A DNA stretch of 64,000 nucleotides from Closterium sp. NIES-65 (lineage: Eukaryota > Streptophyta > Zygnematophyceae > Desmidiales > Closteriaceae), in assembly GCA_948144175.1 (NCBI GenBank), contig CANXME010002307.1:687501-751500 (forward strand). The letters run 5' to 3'. Of this stretch, positions 29,405-39,230 are shown one piece after another (the first letter of the stretch is position 1; each line of letters opens with the position of its first letter). Made by a program: the position numbers and the translations under genes. The notes under the pieces were generated by a model, which was not told where the DNA came from, ran no database searches, and saw nothing but the letters and a program-made list of their open reading frames with translations.

Positions 29405-30487
29405 GACGCCGACCAGCGAGCACGACGCCGTCTTGTCGTCGCGCCCCTTTCCGCAAGCAGAGGAGTCGGCGTTCTTCGCCGAAGTCGATGTCTTGGTCGA
29501 CTGCTTCTCCTTGCGCGGCTAGTTTCCTCCACGACGAGGACGACGGCTGCCAGACCTCCCACGGCCTCCCTTAGCATCGTCGTCGTCGGAGTCGCTACGG
29601 TTAGGACACTCGAAGGAGAGATGGTCGGGGTCGCCGCACAGCCAGCATTCCCGACGTCAACCTCCTCCTCCTCGACCGCCGTCCTTGGTCGACTTCTTCT
29701 CGACCTCCTTGGTCGACTTCCAGCCACCGCTCCCGCCGCCACCAGGCTGTCCGCGCTGTCCTGGTCGGCCTCCTTGCTTCGACGGGGCAACAAAGTTGGC
29801 CTGCGCTAAGAGCTTCTGCGATCGCTTAGCCTCCTGCATCGCCTCGTCCTGCAGGATATACGAAGTCAGGTTGTCCTCGTTGAGCATCGCCCTTGTGCTC
29901 GGCGCCATAGACAGCCGCTTCAGCAGGTTATAGGTGCTAGACAGACCCTGCATGACATGGGTGATGTACGACGCCGTGGAGTACTGCGCGCCGGCCATCC
30001 TGATGGTGGCGAGAATTCGCCTGGCTCGGTTGCAGTAGTCGGTCGCACTCTCCTCGTCGCCCATACGCAGCTGCGTCAGCTGTCCCTCCAGCTGGGCAAT
30101 GAACAGGTCGTCGGTGACCTGGTACGTCGACTCAATGAAGTGCCACGCCCGGTGGCCAGCGTCGATGTACTCTCGGCACCACTTTAAGGCGATCTGCACG
30201 CCCGGTGAGCAGCATCGCGAGATGACCGTGAAGGTCAACAGCTGCACGGCACGAAATTCCGCACGCAGGTCGGGGTGGTGCTCCCCCGGCGTCGCCACGG
30301 TCCCTCAGGCGAAGCCGATCAGCCCGGCCATCTCCAGCTGGGGCTCGATGGCTTCCTTCCAGGTGAGAATGTCGGGTCGACCGACCAGCGGAGGGGTGAC
30401 CGAGATCCTGTCCGGCGTAAACTTGAAGTAGCCGTAGCTCGGCGCAATCCCACCTGCCGTCACCTGGGACGCCGACATCGGCGACAC
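29405..30487 (-). pseudogene. gag: Cop-D gag with CCHC knuckle
   Basis: Starts near 30487 (MSPMSASQVTAGG). A TGA at about 30305, where CGA is likely, separates it from the main frame 30298-29657, which holds a capsid with YIDAGHRAWHFIEST, LRMGDEESATDYCNRARR and VMQGLSSTYNLLKRL. After a Gly/Lys-rich part the knuckle CWLCGDPDHLSFEC lies near 29615-29655, past a TGA. Another TAG near 29521 precedes the protease. Confidence 0.8.
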
Positions 30488-30962
30488 CCCACTCCGTCGA
30501 CCTCCGACGTCACCCCGCGAAGAGCCTGCAGTCGCCGACGACTACATCCCTCGCGCCTGAACGCCGCCGACTTCACCGGCGTGTATCACACCTCTCTGCC
30601 TCAACGTGCCTCCAGCACTGCTGCCGACTTGACCACCACCAACGTTGACGCCCACGTCGACGCCGCCTTCGTTGTTCACCGGACGAGGAGAGGCAGGTCA
30701 AGACGGGTGCTCCGTCGCCCACATGGAGCGGAGTCCAGCCTCGACGACCGGCCAGGGCAAGTCGCCATACTCATTGGCCTCGTGCTTCCTCCTCGCGTTC
30801 TCCAACCGTGCCTCTAGGGTGTCCACCACCCCCGCGTCACCTACGGCTCCTACCATAGTGACTACAGCACAGTTGCCGGACTACAACTACGAAATAGGTA
30901 AGTGGTGTCTACGTCGACCTGACTGAAAGGTAAGTCGTGTGCCGTCCACGCTCACCGCACCA
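30488..30962 (-). other. Cop-D 5' leader
   Basis: Between the 5' LTR and gag. The - strand begins TGGTGCGGTGAGCG directly after the LTR; TGG start and position suggest a PBS, but the tRNA was not identified. No other structure was recognised. Confidence 0.5.
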
Positions 30963-32096
30963 TGCGGAGATAACTACAGCAACGGGAGCTAGGCTACGGG
31001 CTAGGCACGTGTGCTCGTGTGATCTCTGCGTTCGTTAGTCCTTAGTCGTTTTCCTTGTGCACACACTACTTGCTAGTTTACGGGGAAAATTGGCAAGAGT
31101 TTCACTAGGAAAAGTTCATAACAATGGTTAAAATGAAGTTGGCATAGCAAGACTACATCAGAGCAAGCATTCAGGTCGGCCAACTGCCAGCGCAGCTTGG
31201 TCGACCGCGTTCCAGCACGACTTCGTCGACCGCGCTCCAGAAAGGCAAGGTCGACGGCGTGCCAACGTCGCAGGTTGACGGCGTGACAGCGTTGCTCACG
31301 CAGGACAGCACTGCACCCTGCTTCGCACTTGTGCGCAGATGATTGGCGCGCAGAGACTTGTCACCTGCACAGCGCACACACCACGTCAACCTCGAGCTGA
31401 CGACTCCCTCAAATCCGCCACGACGACCTTGGGATACCACCACCGAGGTCGGGCTTGCCAACTTCGCCTGGGCGACCGTCGCACTCCTCCGCAGCACTTC
31501 GTCACCCAGGAAACCTGGTCGACAAGGCAACCACGTCGACCAGCAGCTCCCGTACGTGCCCGTCGACCTCCCAAGTCGACGACCACCTCGACCTCACCAG
31601 GTCGACGACACCATCGGTCGACCTCCTCTAGGTCGACATCCCCTCTGGTCGACCAGCTCCACGTCGACCAGCACAGTCGTCGGCCGACCACCCACGCCGG
31701 CCACCCGAAGTTGGCGTCACAAAGTTGACGCCCCGCTACTCGACGCCCAACTGCTCGGCGTCCTGAGTCGAGGTCGACGTCGGCCCCTCCTTTGTCGACC
31801 ACCAAGTCCAGTCGACCACTAACAAGTCGACCAGCAGTACGTTAGCCGACTACCGAAGTCAGCTTCCCCAAGTTGACGTCACCAAGTTGACGTCCTCCAT
31901 AGGTCGACACCCAAGTCGACCTCCCTGAAGTCGGCGCCACCCTGAAGTCGGCGCCCGTGCAGTGGTCCCCCGTGCAGGTCGACCTCCTCGTTGACCAGCT
32001 CACCCACTGCTGAAGGTCGGCTGCTCCCCTCACACCCGACCACGAAGTCGGCTCCGCCCAAGCGAGGACGGGGCCAATACCCAACTCCCGTTGACA
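30963..32096 (-). repeat. Cop-D 5' LTR
   Basis: 1134 bp, pair of 24411-25546. A related LTR fragment lies at 62023-62295. Confidence 0.95.
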
Positions 32097-34044
32097 GTTT
32101 CCGCCTCCTCCAGATTCCTGTCTTCCTACTCTTGCTGACCCTGAGTCTGACTCTCTTCGTGCAGCCAGTCCTACTGTCACGCATGTCCTGGCTATTGTTG
32201 TAACTAACCCTTCTTTTGAGTCCACTGTTGCGTCTGCCTTAGTTGCTAAGCTTGTCGACTTTGCTGCTCGCTGTCGTCTAGACTATGCCACTAGTCTCGT
32301 TGCTGAGTCTGAGTGTGTCTGTCCTCCGTCCGTCGGGGGTGAGTGTGCTCTTAGCACAGACGTCCTTGAGGACAGGCAGGACGAGTTCCAGTGTTTTGCT
32401 GCTGCTTTGCCTCATCTCGTATCCACGCTGATTGCCCCTGAGGGAGACCCGGATGCACCAGACATTCCGACTCCTCGATCGTACGCTGAGGCGATCGATG
32501 GTCCCTACTCCTCATAGTGGCAGTCAGCCATGGACGCAGAGATGACTTCTTGGAAGTCTACAGGCACCTACATCGACGAGGTTCCCCCACCTGGGGCGAA
32601 CATCGTCAGTGGCATGTGGATTTTCAGGGTGAAGTGGCCGCCGAGTTCTCCGCCTGTCTTCAAGGCGCGTTATGTGGCTCGAGGCTTCACTCAGCGGTAG
32701 GGAATTGACTACTTTCAGACCTTCTCCCCCACCTCGAAGATGACCACTCTTCGGGTGCTGCTGCAGATAGCCGCTCAGCGTGACTACGAGCTTCACTCTC
32801 TTGAATTCAACACAGCTTTCTTGCAGGGCAGCTTGCACGAGGAGATCTGGCTGCGTCGCCCATCTGGCTTTACTGGGTCGTTTCCTCCTGGTACCCAGTG
32901 GAGCCTCCGGCGGCTAGTCTACGGTCTCCGCCAGGCTCCCCGTGAGTGGCACGACACACTGAGGACTACACTTGCGGCTCTTGGGTTTGCCCCTTCTCCT
33001 GCCGACCCGTCGCTGTTTCTGCGCACCGACACCTCTCTGCCGCCATTCTACATCCTCGTGTACGTCAATGACTTGGTCTTTGCCACTGCTGACACTGCTT
33101 TACTCGCCCACGTGAAGTTCGAGCTGCAGAAGAGACACACGTGCACAGACCTGGGTGGATTGCGCAGCTACCTTGGCATGCAGATCACCCGCGATAGAGC
33201 ACAGCGCACCATTACCCTGACTCAGTCACACATGGTGCAGCAGGTCCTTCAGCGCTTCGACTTCACGTACTCCTCGCCTCAGGCCACTCCTCTGTCTACT
33301 CGCCACTCTCTCTCAGCTCTGCTTTCGGATGAGTCCGTAGAGCCGAGTGGCCCATACCCAGAGCTTGTTGGCTTCCTCATGTACCTTATAACCTGCAGAC
33401 GACTTGACCTTGCATACCCTCTTAGCATCTTGGCACGCTATGTTGCTCCTGGGAGACACCGACCAGAGCACATGGATGCAGGGAAGAGGGTGTTGCGCTA
33501 CTTGTGCAGTACGTCGGGCATGGGGCTAGTGCTTGGAGGGCGACGTCCAGTGGTCCTCACAGGTCACGCAGATGCTTCTTGGGCTGACGACCAGGCTACG
33601 CAGCGATCGTCACAGGGTTACCCCTTCAGCCTTGGCTCCGGCTCTGTTTTTTGGCGGTCTACCCGCTCGTCTTCTGTTCTAGGCTCCAGCTGTGAGGCCG
33701 AGATCTACGCGGGGTCCATGGCTGCACAGGAGCTACGCTTGCTCACCTACCTGCTGACTGACCTAGGAGAGCCGCCTCGTTCTCCTCCAGTTCTGTGTTT
33801 AGACAACAAGGCCATGCTGGCCTTGTGTTGGGAGCACAGACTGGAGCACATAACGAAGCACATTGCTCTTCGCTACTTCCTTGCTCTTGAGCTGCAGCAG
33901 CGCGGTCATCTGCGCCTTGCTTACGTGGCATCTGAGGCCAACACTGCTGATATCTTTACCAAGGCACTTTCGCCTTGTGATCATCAGCGCTTTTGTACTT
34001 TGCTAGGTCTTGTGCCTACTTGGCCTCACTTGCTCACTTCTTGA
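32097..34044 (+). pseudogene. Cop-C linker end, reverse transcriptase and RNase H
   Basis: The first 400 bp complete the IN-RT linker (FAARCRLDYATSLVAESE, DPDAPDIPTPRSYAEAI). TAG 32515-32517 falls in SS-stop-WQSAMDAE, where Cop-E has CAG; TAG 32698-32700 falls in TQR-stop-GIDYFQTF. From 32740 the frame is open: LHSLEFNTAFLQG, VYGLRQAPREWHD, ILVYVNDLVFAT (YVDD changed to YVND), and RNase H with GHADASWADD, SSCEAEIYAGS and LCLDNKAMLAL, ending ADIFTKALSP and a TGA. Confidence 0.9.
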
Positions 34045-34276
34045 CTTTGCTTGTACTGTGATTTATATATACCTGCACTTGCATGCTTACCCTTGCTAGG
34101 TTGAGATTATTGCCTTGTTTGTTCATCTTGATGTATAGCTCTGCATGTGATCTGGCCTTGCGGCCTTGTGCTTGTGCTCAGATTGTGTGGTGACGTTGTG
34201 ATCCACCCTGAGCTTGCCTTGCTTCTCTTGACTGGTCTTGTGACCTCTTGTTCTCCCCCACTTTGCCTATGGGGTG
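34045..34276 (+). other. Cop-C 3' untranslated region with polypurine tract
   Basis: Non-coding stretch between the RNase H stop and the 3' LTR. It ends with ATGGGGTG, the polypurine tract; the same CCTATGGGG(G)TG block precedes the 3' LTR of Cop-E, F and G. Confidence 0.75.
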
Positions 34277-34402
34277 TGTCAAACTTATATTCTATAGTCT
34301 GTGTAGGCTGTAGTGGGGTAGCTCATATGGGGTACAATACTTTTGGGTTTCCGACTTGTACTCCTCATGCTGCTCAATGCAATCATTCCCTCATTTCTCA
34401 CA
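34277..34402 (+). repeat. Cop-C 3' LTR (126 bp)
   Basis: TGTCAAACTTAT...TTTCTCACA, followed by the TSD AGTTT. Confidence 0.95.
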
Positions 34403-36231
34403 AGTTTGATGTACCCTATAATCCTATTAATGAGACCCTCTTTGGCTACTCAGCACAGCAGAAACCACTACTCCTCGAGATGTTATGCAATGGACGAGGC
34501 CTCCAGGCACTGGTGGACAGCGGTGCATCTCACTCGGTGTGTGACCGCGGAGCATTGGAGAAAATTGGAGAGAAGGCGGAGGGGACCCGGTTTTCAGCAA
34601 CCATGGTGGACGGTACGAAACTTCCTATCCTCGGCAAAGCATCACCGCAGCTGCATATAGGTGCGTTGAGGTGGAAGCCGAAGCTACCAGTCACCAACAT
34701 CAAAGGGTTAGATTTTTTCTTGGGGCGAGATTTTCTGAAGCGGTTCAACCCCGAGATCGATTGGATCAACAGCAAGGTGTGCATCTACAACAACGGGAAG
34801 CGGATAGCACTACGAACCTGGACAGATACAGGGGACGTACCTGAGACAACACTGGCACGGTTTGAACAGACAGTGAACGAGAGTAACACGGGTTACCTAG
34901 CACTGGTCATGGCAGCAGCAGAGGAGGAGAAGACGAGTTTCGAGCTCCCTGTAGCAGTGAAGGAGGTCTTGGAGCAGTACAAAGATATAATGCCCGACAA
35001 CCTACCTGCAGGCGTACCTCCAGCACGCACCCACGAGCATGAGATCATGGAGGAACCAGGTGCGAAACCCGTCTCACTTGCACCATACCGACTGAGTCCG
35101 ACCGAACTAACAGACATGAAGAAATAGATAGAGTATCTACTAGATAGACAACTGATCTGCCCATCCACCTCTCCATACGGTGCACCAGTTCTCTTCACTT
35201 CAAAACCAAACGGCAGCTTACGGATGTGCATCGACCACCGCGCACTGAACAAACAGACAGTTAAAAACAAATACCCCATACTGCGCATCGACGACTTACT
35301 GGACCAACTGCGTGGTGCAACAGTCTTCTCGAAGCTGGACCTACGGTCGGGTTACTGGCAGATCAAGATGGCGGACAACTCGATCCACAAGACGGCGTTC
35401 CGTACTCGATACGGCTCCTACGAATACTTTGTGATGCAGTTAGGACTCTACAACGCACCAGCGACGTTCCAGGCGGAAATGAACCATATTCTATGGCCCC
35501 TGCTGGACGAGTGCGTACTGGTGTACATGGACGATGTCCTCATCTACTCCAAGAACATGAAGGAGCACGTGGAGCATCTGCGGAAGGTGTTCAAGATCCC
35601 GGGGAAAAACAAGTTCTACGTGAAGCTGTCGAAGAGCGACTTCGCCCTGAAGAAGGTGCAGTTTCTCGGGCACATGATGAGTGCCGAGGGCATACACGCG
35701 GACCCGCGGAAGATCGAAGCCGTCAAGAAGTGGAAAGTTCCAGAGAACGTGAAGGAGTTGTAGCAGTTCCTAGGATTCGCCAACTACTACAATAGGTTCG
35801 TGCCATAGTACGCTAAGATTGCAGCGCCACTGACCGACCTACTGAAAAAGGATACGCCCTTCATTTGGGATACTCCGCATCAGCAAGCCATGGAACAGCC
35901 TCAGACAGCACTAACCACAGCCCAAGTACTCATCCTTCTAGACCTCGAGAAGGACTACATAGTTGAAGCAGATGCTAGTGACCAGGCAATCGGAGCAGTA
36001 CTGATGCAGGATCACGGGAACAGTTTACACCCTATCGCCTACCTCAGTAAGAAACTGCACAGAGCAGACCTAAACTACCCCATCCACGACAAGGAAGCCC
36101 TAGCTATAGTCGTAGCCTTCAAGTCGTGGAGGTGTTACCTTGAGGGAGCCAAGACGACAGTCTATACTCACCACTGCAGCCTCAAATACCTGAAGTCGCA
36201 GCCTACGCTCTCATGACGACAGGTACGGTGG
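34403..36231 (+). pseudogene. Gyp-B protease, reverse transcriptase and RNase H
   Basis: Protease: QALVDSGASHSVCD (D-S-G). RT: RMCIDHRALNKQT, FSKLDLRSGYWQI, intact LVYMDDVLIYS, QFLGHMMSAEGI. RNase H: VEADASDQAIGAVL and YPIHDKEALAIV. Four stops break one frame: TAG 35125-35127 (MKK-stop-IEYL), TAG 35761-35763 (VKEL-stop-QFLG), TAG 35806-35808 (VP-stop-YAK) and TGA 36214-36216 (LS-stop-RQ). The first three fit CAG-to-TAG and the last CGA-to-TGA. VTDH of RNase H reads VYTHH. Confidence 0.9.
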
Positions 36232-37794
36232 GTGGATTTCTTGGAGACCCACTTCCACTACGACATCATCTACAAGCCCGGGCCACACAACAAAGCAGAC
36301 GTGTTGAGTCACCCAGGTCATGTAACAGGCATCCAACTCGACGGGATGAACCCTCTGCTTAAAGGTCTATTCCAACATGGGTACTCCGTGGACGGCGAGA
36401 TAGCAACGGCAAAGAAACAGAAACTGTTACAGTCGGAGAAAGACCTAGCGGTAAGAAAGGGTTCAGGAAAGATTTGGGTACCGAATTACGCCCCGCTACG
36501 GCAGATCCTATTGGAGGAGTTCTACGACGTACCATACGCGGGACATTTTGGGAGCAACAAGACGTTAGCGGGAATAGCGAAGTATGAATACTGGCCCCAG
36601 ATGGCAGCAGATGTACAGCAGTTCGTCACCTCCTACGACAGGTGCCAGCGGATGAAGAGCAGCAAGCAGAAGAAAGCAGGGTTACTTCAGCCTCTACCCG
36701 TACCGGAGCAGCCATGGCAGGTCGTTAGTCTCGACTTCATCACAGGACTTCCCTCGACCTCACGGGGACATGATTCCATCCTCGTAGTCATTGATAAGTT
36801 CTCCAAAATGGGGCACTTCCTACCGACCAACGCCACCGCCACAGCAGAAGCAACTGCTCGCCTCTTCTTCGACCGCATCATCACCATCCACGGCATCCCC
36901 GCTACACTCATCTCAGACAAAGACCCAAAATTCACCAATAAGTTTTGGAAGGAGCTCATGGGATTATTGGGGACTAAACTTGCGATGTCCTCAGCATACC
37001 ACCCCCAGACTGACGGACAGACAAAGCGACTCAATCAAGTGGTTGAACAGTTACTACGCACAGCTTGCAAGGACGACGTCAGCCACTGGGACACACAGTT
37101 ACCGACCCTAGAGTTCGCTTACAACAACGCATCACATGCGGCCACAGGGAAAACTCCTTTCTTCCTGTGTTACGGACGGGAACCACTCACACCACAGCAG
37201 CATACCACACCGGCACACGTCCAAGCCGCACATGACTTCGTCACCACCATGAAGCAGCTATGGGAGAAGACTCAGCGAAGACTCACCACGATGCAGACCT
37301 CCCAGAAGCAATATGCCGATCGTCAGCGACGTGATCACTCAGTAGCAGTCGGGGATCAGGTGCTTCTTGACACGCGCAACTTGAATCTGTCTCACCTCCC
37401 ATCCAAACTCCGGCCTCGCTTCTGTGGTCCTTTTCTCGTTGAGGCACAGGTGACACCAGTTACATTCCGCTTGCGCTTACTAGATATGTGGAAGCTTCAC
37501 AATGCTTTCCATGTGCAGCTACTGAAACCCTACAAGGACCCCAACCAACAGTTCCAGGGACGGCAGCTACCGCCACCTCCACCTGTTCTTGTGCAGGACG
37601 AAACCGAGTACGAGATTGAGCGCGTCCTCTCTCATCGGCGCCGCGGTGGCAGGACCCTCGAGTTCCTGATACGCTGGAAGGGATACGACCCCACTGAGGA
37701 CAGTTGGGTTGCAGAAGCTGATATGGGCAATGCACGCTGTGCTCTCAAGGACTATCTTGTCAAGCAGGATGTATCTCACGCCACCCAGCTTTGA
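36232..37794 (+). CDS. Gyp-B integrase with C-terminal chromodomain
   Basis: An open 520-residue stretch. The zinc-binding part is damaged (GHFGSNKTLAGI retains His; the CxxC reads DRCQRM). The core has VSLDFITGLP and LISDKDPKF (both Asp), but the third block reads SSAYHPQTDGQTKRLNQ: Lys replaces the catalytic Glu of the usual QTER. A GPF/Y-like block (RPRFCGPFLV) follows. The last 55 residues, YEIERVLSHRRRGGRTLEF to WKGYDPTEDSWV, form a chromodomain, which in chromoviruses steers integration to marked histones. It ends right before the PPT and 3' LTR. Confidence 0.92.
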   Translation: MDFLETHFHYDIIYKPGPHNKADVLSHPGHVTGIQLDGMNPLLKGLFQHGYSVDGEIATAKKQKLLQSEKDLAVRKGSGKIWVPNYAPLRQILLEEFYDVPYAGHFGSNKTLAGIAKYEYWPQMAADVQQFVTSYDRCQRMKSSKQKKAGLLQPLPVPEQPWQVVSLDFITGLPSTSRGHDSILVVIDKFSKMGHFLPTNATATAEATARLFFDRIITIHGIPATLISDKDPKFTNKFWKELMGLLGTKLAMSSAYHPQTDGQTKRLNQVVEQLLRTACKDDVSHWDTQLPTLEFAYNNASHAATGKTPFFLCYGREPLTPQQHTTPAHVQAAHDFVTTMKQLWEKTQRRLTTMQTSQKQYADRQRRDHSVAVGDQVLLDTRNLNLSHLPSKLRPRFCGPFLVEAQVTPVTFRLRLLDMWKLHNAFHVQLLKPYKDPNQQFQGRQLPPPPPVLVQDETEYEIERVLSHRRRGGRTLEFLIRWKGYDPTEDSWVAEADMGNARCALKDYLVKQDVSHATQL

Positions 37795-37804
37795 GGGGGG
37801 GACG
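37793..37804 (+). promoter_or_regulatory. Gyp-B polypurine tract
   Basis: GAGGGGGGGACG directly precedes the 3' LTR and serves as plus-strand primer. It overlaps the stop codon of integrase. Confidence 0.85.
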
Positions 37805-38172
37805 TGTGAGAGTACGACGGCTTATGCCAGCTAAGCTTGCTTGCCTTTACATTATTATACTATTTCTAGCATAGGAAAACTATATGCATGCATGAATTGC
37901 TTGATTTCCTAGGCTAGGTTCTTTCCTATATTTTATTATAGTTATAGCACTGAGCTAGGTTGCGTGCACCGAATTCTGGCTTTTCGGTTGCCACCGAATT
38001 GCCTTCTACTGAATTCGGGAAGGATTTGTTCGGGAGGCTTCGCAACCCGCGGAACCTTCGCGTAACACCTGGTTACGGGGCCTTGTGTCGAGCCTATGTA
38101 TAGCCTCATGTTGTACCCAGGTGATCATTGAATTCACATTCTCTTTTCTGAGCTCGATCCTAGATCCTCACA
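37805..38172 (+). repeat. Gyp-B 3' LTR
   Basis: 368 bp, TGTGAGAGTACG...ATCCTCACA, followed by the TSD ACCTC. Confidence 0.95.
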
Positions 38173-39230
38173 ACCTCACTCCGCCCTCCAAACACGAGAC
38201 CCATGCCTGATGTTCTGAACAAGTAACGCAGTACCCTCTTCGCAGCATCCATGTGCACCTTTAGGTGTTGACGAGGAGCCACGTAGCGAGCCAGAAGGCC
38301 AAGAGGGTACGCGAGGTCAGGACGAGTGCAGGTCATCAGGTACATGAGGCAGCCAACTAGCTCTGGGTAAAGACTACTCGGTTCTACGGACTCGTCCGAA
38401 GGTGGAGCTGAGAGCGAGTGACCTCTAGCTAGAGGAGTGGCCTATGCCGAGGACCAGGTGAAGCCGAAGCGCTGAAGGACCTGCTGCACCATGTGTGATT
38501 GAGTCAGGGTGATGGTGCGGCGTGCTCTGTCCCGGGTGAACTGCAAGCCAAGGTAATTGCGCAGCTCACCCAGGTCTGTGTACGTGTGTCTCTTCTGCAG
38601 CTCCGATCTCACCAGGGCGAGAGCCTCAGTTTCAGCAGTGGCAAAGACCAAGTCGTCAACGTACACGAGGATGTATAATGGCGGCAGCGAAGTGTCGGTG
38701 CGAAGAAAAAGCGACGCTTCAGCAGTCGACGGAGCAAACACAAGAGCCGCTAGTGTCGTCCTCAGTGTGTCGTGCCACTCACGCGGCGCCTGGCGGAGAC
38801 CGTAGACCGGCCGCCGAAGACTCCACTGGGTACCAGGAGGGAACGACCAGTGAAGCCAGGCGGGCGGCGCAATCACATCTCCTCATGGAGGATGCCCTGC
38901 AAGAAAGCTGTGGTGAAGTCAAGAGAGTGAAGCTCGTAGTCACGCTGAGCAGCAACGTGCAGCAGCACCCGAAGAGTGGTCATCTTCACGGTGGGGGAGA
39001 AGGTCTGGAAGAAGTCAACTCCCTCTCGCTGACTGAAGCCTCGAGCAACGTAACGAGCCTTGAAGACAGGCGGGGAATCAGGCGGCCGCTTCACCTGAAA
39101 ATCCACATGCCACTGACGATGTTCGCCCCGGGAGGGGGAACCTCGTCGACGTAGGTGCATGTGGACTTCTATGCTGCCATCTCTGCATCCATGGATGTCT
39201 GCCACTGAGAGGAGTACTCACCCGCGATCG
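38173..39230 (-). pseudogene. Cop-E reverse transcriptase and RNase H start
   Basis: Reading leftwards: SSQWQTSMDAEM at the start (CAG intact here), VDFFQTFSPTVKM, LHSLDFTTAFLQG, a frame change near 38875, VYGLRQAPREWHD, ILVYVDDLVFATAE (intact YVDD), LRNYLGLQFTRD, then YLMTCTRPDLAYPLGLLARYVAP and GMGLVFGG, where Gyp-B interrupts. RNase H continues at 17037 leftwards. It is one of the better preserved RTs of the short-LTR family. Confidence 0.85.

Larger units (their letters stand above)
24411..32096 (-). mobile_element. Cop-D: Ty1/copia element, nearly complete, 1.1-kb LTRs
   Basis: LTRs 24411-25546 and 30963-32096 flank a - strand gag-pol. Inserted into the IN-RT linker of Cop-C with TSD GTTGC (24406-24410) and GTTTC (32097-32101), one mismatch. 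On the - strand the LTR starts TGTCAACGGGAG and ends TCTCCGCA. Coding sequence is GC-rich and relatively well preserved; breaks are a handful of TAG/TGA stops and one frameshift in RT. It is one of the youngest insertions in the nest. Confidence 0.95.
19144..34402 (+). mobile_element. Cop-C: Ty1/copia element with short LTRs, itself carrying two inserts
   Basis: TSD AGTTT at 19139-19143 and 34403-34407. Order on the + strand: 5' LTR (split by a 226-bp insert), PBS, GC-rich leader, gag, stretched zinc knuckle, protease, integrase, linker (split by Cop-D), RT, RNase H, 3' LTR. Its own sequence totals about 7.3 kb. The RT active site reads YVND instead of YVDD, and many TAG/TGA stops are present. 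Confidence 0.95.
17038..38172 (+). mobile_element. Gyp-B: chromodomain Ty3/gypsy element with nested inserts
   Basis: LTRs of 366 and 368 bp, PBS, gag, protease, RT, RNase H, integrase and a C-terminal chromodomain all lie on the + strand. TSD ACCTC is at 17033-17037 and 38173-38177. Without the 15.3-kb Cop-C insert the element would be about 5.9 kb, a normal chromovirus size. Stops in gag and pol and an integrase active-site change show it is dead. Confidence 0.95.
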
